Below, piece by piece: positions 12,981-20,888 of a stretch of DNA of 64,000 bases. This DNA comes from Allacma fusca (taxonomy: Eukaryota; Arthropoda; Collembola; Symphypleona; Sminthuridae), in assembly GCA_947179485.1 (NCBI GenBank), contig OX359250.1:40048600-40112599 (forward strand), given 5' to 3'. Positions within the stretch are counted from its first letter, which is position 1. Each line of letters opens with the position of its first letter. Made by a program: the position numbers and the translations under genes. The notes under the pieces are model-generated. The model was not told the origin of the DNA, ran no database searches, and worked only from the letters and a program-made list of their open reading frames with translations.

Positions 12981-13000
12981 TTTACTTTTTAAAAAGTAAA
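12981..13000. repeat. Perfect 20-bp palindrome at the transposon insertion site
   Basis: TTTACTTTTTAAAAAGTAAA reads the same on both strands. Its right arm contains the first four bases (TAAA) of the TAAATA word that abuts the left end of the transposon. It could form a cruciform in the uninterrupted target. Confidence 0.9.
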
Positions 13001-13002
13001 TA
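12997..13002. repeat. Target-site duplication, left copy (TAAATA)
   Basis: TAAATA immediately precedes the CCCG terminus and is matched exactly by TAAATA at 17800-17805 after the CGGG terminus. A shorter 2-bp TA duplication also fits. A 3-, 4- or 5-bp duplication does not. Confidence 0.75.
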
Positions 13003-13014
13003 CCCGATGGGAAA
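13003..13014 (+). repeat. Terminal inverted repeat, left
   Basis: CCCGATGGGAAA. It is the exact reverse complement of 17788-17799. Beyond 12 bp the two ends diverge. Each end then shows a TGGTCA word followed within 10 bp by GACGTT, at different distances from the terminus. Confidence 0.95.
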
Positions 13015-13028
13015 AAATGGTCACAGAG

Positions 13029-13194
13029 ACGTTGCGCTACCGTCAAATAATTACGTTATAAGGTCACAGCAACGTTATGTTTGGACGTTTGTGGCACGTA
13101 AAAATGTCCGCGGCGGAGACGTCCATACAACGACGCTCAACCTCGTTGAGTGGACGTGAGGTTATAACGGTGGTGTAACGTTAAGTAATTACGT
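13029..13194. promoter_or_regulatory. Subterminal ACGT-core repeat array, left end
   Basis: Nine ACGT cores in 166 bp, starting at 13029, 13053, 13072, 13085, 13096, 13119, 13154, 13178 and 13191, where fewer than one is expected by chance. Contexts are mostly GACGTT, AACGTTA, GGACGT and TTACGT. This is the kind of subterminal cluster a transposon-encoded DNA-binding protein uses to bring the ends together. The role is inferred from CACTA elements in plants, not shown here. Confidence 0.8.
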
Positions 13195-13363
13195 CCTGAA
13201 GACTATATATGGCATTGCTGTTTGATAACTAAATAAGTGCATGCAGAAAATAAACAATTTACATTGCGTTTAAATTTTTTTTAATTGATCAAATCAAAAT
13301 GTCAACGCATTGCACTTTGGTATTAATTTATTAATACAATTAAATTTTTCTTAAAAATTATTA

Positions 13364-13369
13364 TTTATT
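13364..13369 (-). terminator. Poly(A) signal AATAAA for the DUF4806-type transcript
   Basis: AATAAA on the minus strand, 87 bp after the DUF4806 stop codon and within AT-rich DNA. It is the first good signal downstream of the terminal exon. Confidence 0.65.
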
Positions 13370-13455
13370 GAATTTGTGTTCCGCGTTTCAAAAGACCCAG
13401 AGATAGTAATACGTAATATTTACGGGGAAATACAAATACACATGAATAACACATT

Positions 13456-15209
13456 TCAATTCCCTTCGTGCACGTCCAGCATCAAATCTAAATTCTTTTC
13501 CCCACGAATCCTTCCCTTGGCATGTTTAAGCCAATATTTAATTGCCTCTTCGATCTCCTTGTCAGTACCCTTGCCACCACTAGTCTTTCTAACGGAACCT
13601 ATAAACGAATTAAATTTTTTAAGACAAGTAGAAAGGTCTCACTTAACATGTTGTAGTAGTAGGTAGTTGCTAACGAGAATTTATTGTATGGTTCTATTTT
13701 TTGTTGTATTATTGAATACAAATTATATATGCACTTACAGATGACAAGATTAATAATTCTCTTGTAAATGTGAAATGGATATTTTGTTGGGCGGTTTTTA
13801 TATTGAGTACCTTTCCAATTGTACAAACTTGCAAAGCAGTCAGTAAATATACGGGCTAGGATCCTCTCTGTGGCTTCCTTTATCGACGTGCCTCCAACTT
13901 TTGAAAGAATAGCGGACTGAAATAATAAATAAGTATTTACCAAACTTACAATTGAATTAAAAACTCAAAATTATTGTCTATTTTCTAGAACGTGTAAGTG
14001 CGTTGTTTGCATTGTGGGGTTACAAATGAGTTTTAATTGATTACGTTACCACATATTGATTTCCTACAACTAAAACAACACTGGGACCCATTGCGTTTAA
14101 ACTGATTGCAGTTTCAAACTTGTCTGAGTAACTATAGTTATATGTACAGCTACTTACCAAATGTTCCAGCGATCCATCTTGGATTAAGAACAGTTCAAAT
14201 TGTTTTAGCTGATCTTCCGATTCAATCGGCAATTTGGGACAGTCCGTAATTCCTTCAGCAACATCGACTGTTGTTGTGGCTTTGAGACTTCTCACGTCCA
14301 ATGCCAACTGATCAACTTTCGAAATTAATATCCTGACTTTTTTCAGAATTTCCTTTTGAATTTCTGAAAATTCAAATGTTTGTTATTGTACAAGTAACGT
14401 GAAAAATAAGCAACAAATAACCATCCATATCACCAATAAAACATGTAAAAACAAATTAAATCCAACATTTAATACCTAATGTGATATTTTGCATTTCCGC
14501 TGTACCTAATCCACCCTCTGATGATTTTGTCTGACTTTCATTTTGAATATCCCGTACATGTAGAGGTTCCGAATTTATATATTCGAAATGTGGAATCATA
14601 CTAGTAGAAGAAGATGTGGAAGGTACTGCAATGCTTGGAGCAGATGGTAAATTCCCGGTTGCTTTTATATTTTTACGGCATACTTCAGGACTTGATTCGA
14701 TTTCGGAGCTACTTGAGTCTACGGTACTGTTTCCCAGTGTATTCATAGGTTTATTGGTTTCAGCACGTTTGCCCTCATCAACTGAGGATTCGATTTCCGA
14801 CTGACAAATGAATACATCTCGTTTCCTGCGAACCTCCTGAAGGTCATCTGAAGAATATATAATTTTTATTCAATGCAGGGTTGTCTTTTCTTCAACTCAT
14901 TGAATTTAACCCAAAATCGCAATGAAAAATGGAATAAGTATTTACAATATTTAATTTCACTATATTAATTAACTTTATTAGTGAATTTGGAGGTAGTAGG
15001 TACTTACTAGAGACAAACTTTACAATTACGGAATACTTTTTCCATTTAGGTCCTGGCTTAGCAGTATTTTTGAAAGCGGAAAAGTATCGGGTATTTCCTG
15101 GCCAGTCACATTGAGTCTGCTCCGTATTTAGCCAAGAAAAGTGAATAATTTCGCAGGGAGTTGTTCCGTCTTTGGACTTATTTTCCAAAAATTCAACTAA
15201 TGCGAACAT
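13456..15209 (-). CDS. Transposon accessory protein with C-terminal DUF4806-type domain (366 aa, five coding exons, intact)
   Basis: Exons 15008-15209, 14476-14847, 14158-14363, 13739-13916 and 13456-13598 join in frame without a stop. Donors are GTAAGTA, GTATTAA, GTAAGTAG and GTAAGTGC; acceptors all end in CAG or TAG after T-rich tracts. Residues 1-67 form a small N-terminal module (MFALVEFLE, W26, CDWP at 34-37, PGPKWKKY around 52-59). Residues 68-190 are Ser/Glu-rich and probably disordered. Residues 195-215 (ILKKVRILISKVDQLALDV) look helical. Residues 236-345 carry the DUF4806 pattern: LPIESEDQLKQFE, VGGTS at 267-271, NWKG at 293-296, then a basic tail KYWLKHAKGRIRGEKN. The family is of unknown function and often occurs beside transposases. 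By position I infer a role in binding the subterminal repeats. The start at 15209 follows the acceptor directly, with A at -3, and matches the usual family start. Confidence 0.85.
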
Positions 15210-15220
15210 CTGAAAATACA

Positions 15221-17324
15221 TTAAAAACTTGCTTTGTACTCATTTTTAGCATGGCATAGTGGCAATAAAGTTAGTTTTGTGTTGGGCACGGGCATCACTT
15301 TAATAACGTCTGATTGCAGTGGAATATGTTCAATAGCAGAATTAATTTTTTCAATTGTTACAATTCCAAGTTTAGAGGACTCAATCGGGTATGTGAAAAC
15401 GTCGGAGGTTTTACAAATTTTTTGTACAGCAAATATTATCTTTTCTTTCATTTGTAAAATATTTCTTATTTTATATTTTACACCACCACTTTCACAATAA
15501 CAGTTTCGTTTGCTGATTGAAAATACTCCGGCAGAGCAAGAAACGTTTCTGAACTGACGAGCATCTTTATATGCCGGTGAACATGGACCAAGGTTATGCT
15601 CAAACTTAAGCACAGGCTTATCAAACGACGGTTGTTCTTGTGGTATCATTTCCTTTTCTTCGATGCGACGATGCAACTGCTGAATCGGATGGTGGTTTGC
15701 GCGGATAAGTCTTTTGATGTATCCCAAATGTGATTCGAAAGGAAAGGAACTGAAGCTTTCTAGGGGTCCGTGTCTTTTACAATCGTCTGCCAGATGAAAA
15801 ATATTGTGCACATTGAACACCATTTCGTTCTCACCGTATAATTTGCAATAATGTCTGGCCCAACTTTGCAAAATAGTATTTGCAAAATCATACTTGGAGC
15901 TGTCCGAGCCATTCAATATTCGAATTCCGACACTCAGTAGCACGAAATTATCGTAGACAGGTTTTTGTAAAATTCCTTTCAAAATGACGGGACCCGTGTA
16001 CAACAGAAACTGCCGTAGTTCTGAAGCTTTCCATATTCCGACCATTCACCGAATATCTCGTGGAGTTCGCTGGAATTCAGAAGGAACATAAGGAACACAA
16101 TCGGACAGTTTTTTTAGAAATAAGGGCTACTACTGCCGACGGTATTCTTGTTTTAATGGGACCCTTCAGCCATAACTTCAATACTCTCTTCGTTACCCCG
16201 ATGTACACTAAGTGCATTGGGTCTAGTGGTATTTGGGAGATCATGCCTATTCCCAATATCTCCAATGGCGTCTTTTCTGTATCGAATGGATACGAATGAT
16301 GATCCTCGAACTGACGATTGTTGAAATTTTGATCTGTCCGAAGTTCTGAATCAAAATTGGGGAAGGTTATTTTTCCATTCCATTTACCCTTAGTACTGCA
16401 ACGTTCGCAGGCGTGATATCCTGTATGTCCAACAATAGCTTTGATGAATGCCCTAGCAGGGCTATCGGCGATAAAAATACACTTACTTAAATTAATTGAA
16501 AACGAAATCCCTTCAGCAGTAATACCATTTGATACTAAATCTCTTAGGTCTGTAATAAATTTTTGAAGGTAGTCGTAAACACTTTTGGGTTTCGATTTAC
16601 CCACGAACGCTCCAACAATAAACGGCGTCTGATCTTTACACTCTCGCAGTATTGCTAAAATGGGCCAGCAACATTGATTAGAGCTGTTGTATAGAGGAAC
16701 TCCATCAATATGAAATTTTAGAGAAATTAACTGATTTGTTGATGATTGAAGACCCGCTGAAATTCTACGAGAGAGTCCTTTGCCTATTCCACGGTAATAC
16801 ATATTTCCAGATTGAATCCTGTCCATTGAAGTTGATTTCTCAGTTTTTAAAAGAGTTTTTGCTGCTTTTGGAAGCTGGGGAAAATACTCATTTAAAATTG
16901 TAAGCAGTTTTCCCAGAGCCGTGTGCGTTATATTTTCCTTCAGACTCCACTTTTGTAGCTGGGATTTTAATTTTTCTGTGACGGTATGACCATTTACATT
17001 GTCTTCGTCGCAGTTCCCCTCGCTGCAACTACCACTAAAATCTGATTCATTTGGACAATTGACGTCCATGTAGACAAATCTATTTGTTTCGGAGTCTTCG
17101 TCAAGGTCGAGCTCTGAGTATTGTTGTAGCCCTTGATTTTCTTGTAAATCCACTTCCGTCAGATTGCTGGTCCATGGAAGGAGATTTGGTGAAGTAGAAA
17201 TGTTCTCAGTTACTTTTGGGGCACTATACTTATTTTTAGTTTCGTTGAAAGAAGCTAAGAATTTATTAACTTCCTGTTCAGCTCTCCTTCGTAATTGCCT
17301 TACACCCACTCTTTTGCCAGACAT
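15221..17324 (-). pseudogene. CACTA/Tnp2-like DDE transposase, one frameshift and one nonsense codon
   Basis: The first open part (17324-16077, 415 codons) holds the catalytic core: D207 in FHIDGVPLY, D287 in FIADSPAR, the zinc-knuckle-like C306xxC309 in YHACERC, and D368/H371 in LDPMHLVYIGV. The second part (16045-15221, 274 codons) holds KASELRQFLLYTGP, VHNIFHLADD and FPFESHLG, whose glutamate is my candidate third acidic residue. It ends in a C-terminal domain typical of animal members. Start to stop is 2,101 coding bases plus the TAA, that is 3x700+1, consistent with a single extra base. That base lies in the A7 run (T7 at 16109-16115 on the plus strand). Past it, the correct frame meets TGA at 16046-16048. 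The protein would have cut and joined DNA at the element ends. As it stands it is truncated after the second and third motif blocks and should be inactive. Confidence 0.9.
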
Positions 17325-17416
17325 TTTAATTACACTTAAATCACTTTAATTTTGATTATAATTTTCAAACTCAAAACGTACCAGACAATTCTTTCCAATT
17401 AGACGATTTAACTTAC

Positions 17417-17540
17417 CTTAATGTTTTAGCCCAAGGAGCATGAAATGGCGTTGGGTAGAGTGGCTACAATTTGTGGAAATGTTTCTAGCTTAAGTTTAGC
17501 AAGTACTATTACAACGCTCCCATGGTCCTCGTGAAACTCA
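17417..17540 (-). promoter_or_regulatory. Candidate non-coding leader exon and promoter region of the transposon
   Basis: A consensus donor (ATTAAG|GTAAGTTA) ends a candidate exon at 17417, 93 bp upstream of the transposase ATG. The exon has two tiny upstream frames (4 and 7 codons) and no long ORF. The next strong acceptor that would make sense for the accessory protein is at 15210 (TATTTTCAG|ATG). I see no TATA box, and the upstream limit of 17540 is arbitrary. Confidence 0.5.
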
Positions 17541-17588
17541 ATTCTGAATGCGCATGTGTAACATCTTGACCGTGCTCGTCAAAATTTG

Positions 17589-17772
17589 ACGTTGTACGAA
17601 CGTTTGAATTTGGCGTTATTTATGAACGTCTGGCCGACGTTCTTACGATGATTATTAATTGACGTTAAAGATCTGACGTCACTTCGACGGTCAAACATGG
17701 TAAATATTTGACGTTGTAAATTCTATTAACGTCAGCTAACGTCCGATAACGTCACTGACCAATTTCTGACGT
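17589..17772. promoter_or_regulatory. Subterminal ACGT-core repeat array, right end
   Basis: Eleven ACGT cores in 184 bp, starting at 17589, 17600, 17626, 17637, 17662, 17676, 17711, 17729, 17739, 17749 and 17769. Many fit TGACGTTA or its reverse TAACGTCA, and TTGACGTTGTA occurs twice (17587, 17709). Several neighbours are 10-11 bp apart, about one helical turn. The array overlaps the likely promoter side of the element, so the same protein could also affect transcription, as TnpA does in plant Spm. That function is inferred. Confidence 0.82.
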
Positions 17773-17787
17773 TATATTAACGAAGTG

Positions 17788-17799
17788 TTTCCCATCGGG
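17788..17799 (-). repeat. Terminal inverted repeat, right
   Basis: TTTCCCATCGGG. It is the reverse complement of the left terminus. Confidence 0.95.
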
Positions 17800-17805
17800 T
17801 AAATA
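17800..17805. repeat. Target-site duplication, right copy (TAAATA)
   Basis: Matches 12997-13002 exactly. With one copy removed, the empty site reads through the palindrome into ACATTTCATC. Confidence 0.75.
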
Positions 17806-19356
17806 CATTTCATCACTTGTTATTATTATTATTATTATTTTTAAGTATCCTCAACGGAGGGAACTCCTTTCGGGACTCTTCAAACAAATGTCCTCCCTTC
17901 CTTTTAGACTCTCTGTATACATAGATGAGGGGGTCCTGGACGTCTATAAGGAGATTGTCAGAGAGTGTGTTAATTTTTCCTATCCCATTTTTTTTTGTCT
18001 TCTTCCGTGGGTGTCAGTGGCGTTGGAAAGGAAGTAAACTATAGGAAGAGTTGTTTGTATGTAGGCCTGTTCCCTCTCTTGTAGGTTATAGGTTCGGAAT
18101 CTTACTCCATCAAGAGGTTCACATAGGAAAGACAGGCTTTAGGTCCTCCTGTCCTTTAAAAAGCACGATAAGATGCCATTAGTGGTAGTGACTCATACTT
18201 GTACATATAATTGTATGTACGTGGGTTTTTTTGTTTTGTTTGGTATTTTGTATTTAGGGATATGGAGGAGCTACATATATACAGGTGTACTCAGTATACC
18301 TGCCTTTTGAAGTTATGACACGGGAGGGAAAATCAATCCCATTTCCATTAGAATCAATTGTTAAAAATTCAATTGCTTTGTTAAGCAATGCGAGTGACGG
18401 GGGAGTTTCATGTTGGCATAAAATGCTTTTGCATTTTTTAAAAGCTACACACACGTTTGTCCCATGTACTTCAGGACGGCCTCCTCTTCTCCTACCTTTT
18501 TTTTTTTTACACTTTTTGTGCATTAAGGGGCTATGCCTCATAGGCTCATGCCTACTTACTACTACCACTGGATACAGAGTGTAAGTATCTATCTATAGAA
18601 TTGTTATGTGTGCAGTGCACACTCTGTACACAACTCCTTTTTTATTTGTGCTCCTTATAGCCCAAGATCGTGCACTTGCACTGGGAAGAGCTACTACTAC
18701 CACTACCGATCCGTATGTAATTATATATTTACGCGTCTTGTTTTTTTTGTTACACTTGAGGTGCGATGCATATTCAGGAGAGTGTCTTTTATATGAGATT
18801 TTTATATGAGTTCCTATATACATACATATATATATAAGTATATATAATGTAGAGTACTCTCCTACACCTTTCCTAGTTTAGCTCTCTTTTTTTTTTTGAA
18901 ATTCAATAACTTTTGAGTCCCCGTCTGTTTTTCTGCTGTATATAATAATTATAGACGGACAGAGGAGCGGGTGAAATGTTTGTGCTAGTATTTGAGTATC
19001 TATGTGTCCACAACTGGAGGTACATCAGGCTGGTATGAATAGGTACGTCCTGTATAGTAATTCGGAAGGTAGTTGTCCATTGTGGGTCCCTTTCTGATTG
19101 TGGAACTGGAACATGGAGGAGTTACTGTGGATAAAAGGATGTATGTATGTACATATGTGCCCTGCGTCTATTGTATGGGTTTTGTGTAGGGGTTCGGGAA
19201 GGAGAGTGTATCTAAGACATATTATTTATAAGACATGGGAAGAAGACAGATCTGCAAAATAGACTAAATAAAAGGGGGATGAGTTCGGTAAGCCCGTATT
19301 TGTTGCTTTGTGGTCACTAAACCGGTTCGTTTTGGGAAGAGACTCTCTCTCTCTCT

Positions 19357-19412
19357 GTATGTATGTACATATGTATGTATGTATGTATGTATGTAGGTAT
19401 GTATGTATGTGT
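19357..19412. repeat. (TATG)n imperfect array
   Basis: TATG/GTAT tetranucleotides with small variants (TACA, AGGT), ending in a short GT run. Confidence 0.93.
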
Positions 19413-20050
19413 GTGTGCGAGTGTGTTTCTGGACTTTGGCGTGTTTTGCAACTCTTGTGGAGTAAGTATATATGTATATGATATTTACTTACTTATATGC
19501 ACTGGGCTGAGTTTTTCCGAGTCTCTTGTTGTTGGCTCACCGGATCGTTGTGTTAAAAGCATGAAAAGTTTATTTTCTTCTATGCATATTATGCATGGTG
19601 AAGGGAATTTAACTAAAAGTATAATATCTACATATGTACATAATATATTTCACTCTTCTTCTCTCTCTCTCTCTCTCTCCTAGTCAGTGTTGAGGCACCT
19701 CTCTCTCTCTCTCTAGCTCTCTAGCTCTCATACACTTACGCGTACACACTACTTCCTACATATGACACTAGACTATAGCAAGTCTAATAGCGAGGTAAGC
19801 CGCGGCGTAGGTTTGAGTAGCTGTGGAAAGTACAACTAAATAACAAGCTACAAAAGAGACTGTGAGCCCACCTTGATTTGCAAAAATCGATGGAGACCTC
19901 AGAAAGTTCAGTCCAACTGCCATTCTCCTATGAGGTTCTTGGATCTGGCTGTGTAGTTACGTATGTATCCCAAAAAGAAACATGTTATACTTGTTCTCCT
20001 TGTCTCTACACACTCCGTTTTGTTTTTAATATTTTTTTACCCCTCTCTCT

Positions 20051-20051
<1 letters not shown>

Positions 20052-20083
<32 letters not shown>
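20052..20083. repeat. (CA)n microsatellite
   Basis: A pure CA run directly after a short CT run. Confidence 0.95.
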
Positions 20084-20087
<4 letters not shown>

Positions 20088-20362
20088 GGCACACAGACAC
20101 GGAACATGATGTATCTACTTTTATACGAACATACCATTTTCCCTACCACAATTCTTGGTAAGGATAGGTAAAGACAGAGTGAGGACGGATCTATTCTGTA
20201 ATAATTGCATATTTTTTGTGCATGTGAAACTTATGTGTACAGTGTATGATGCTTCCTTATTTTGGGACGGTTTTTTCCCTTCCTTTTGTCCCCTCACTCA
20301 GAAGTACACCGGGAGTATGAGACTTGAAGTGTGTATCATGCTAATATTAAAGTGTTTCCCCT

Positions 20363-20365
<3 letters not shown>

Positions 20366-20398
<33 letters not shown>
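20366..20398. repeat. (CA)n microsatellite
   Basis: A pure AC run ending in ATATGTACAT. Confidence 0.95.
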
Positions 20399-20401
<3 letters not shown>

Positions 20402-20853
20402 GTACATCGAGTCAAGTGGTAACATGTGACATGACTACATACCATGGGGCGAAGGAACAAGTGCTTATGCAACTTTTAGTGTCCACGGTCACATGTGACA
20501 GGTTACAAATAATTATTGTGGGAGCGTGTCTATATGTAGATACTCCTTGTATGTAATTATGGGAATATTATAAAATGTTAAAATTATGTATTTATTCTGG
20601 AAAATAAAATTGAATGGGCTTTGTTGTACCTCGAGTGTCACATAATTAAATACATATGTAATAATTATTATTTTCGACGAGAGGAAAAAAGTGAAGCCAA
20701 TCAAGGAGAAAAGTATGGGATGGTGTGGAAACGGGAATTGGGTTGACTCAGGATGATTATATAAAATATTGTGATTTAATTGTATTAATAAAAAAAAAGG
20801 AGTAAGTATAATAATACACTCCCTCCACCTGGCTGAACTTTTACTGTACCTTG

Positions 20854-20888
20854 TCTCCTCTCCTCTCCTCTCCTCTCGTCTCCTCTCC
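20854..20888. repeat. (TCTCC)n pentanucleotide array
   Basis: About six CTCCT-type units, with one CGT variant. Confidence 0.9.

Larger units (their letters stand above)
13003..17799 (-). mobile_element. CACTA/Tnp2-like (CMC group) DNA transposon, full length, transposase broken
   Basis: A 4,797-bp element bounded by 12-bp perfect inverted repeats and flanked by TAAATA on both sides. On the minus strand, in order, it carries a subterminal ACGT-core array, a candidate non-coding leader exon, a DDE transposase of the Tnp2 type, and a spliced DUF4806-type gene with a poly(A) signal; a second subterminal array follows on the other side. It is richer in CpG at the ends than the surrounding DNA. 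The perfect ends, the matched flank and only two coding lesions point to a fairly recent insertion. The termini are CCCG rather than CACTA, so I place it in the broad CMC/Tnp2 group on the transposase and leave the family open. I see no other copy in the window. Confidence 0.93.

Noticed and set aside
16109-16115. Programmed ribosomal frameshift in the transposase
   Set aside because: The A7 run is not in the register of a canonical -1 slippery heptamer, the needed shift is +1, and a TGA follows in the new frame. Mutation or assembly error is simpler.
15221-17324. Domesticated host gene from a transposase
   Set aside because: Intact inverted ends, matched flanks and disabling lesions point to an ordinary insertion, not a conserved host gene.
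20155-20556. 133-codon plus-strand frame with His-Thr repeats
   Set aside because: This is translation of the CA array. The flanking residues resemble no family that I know.
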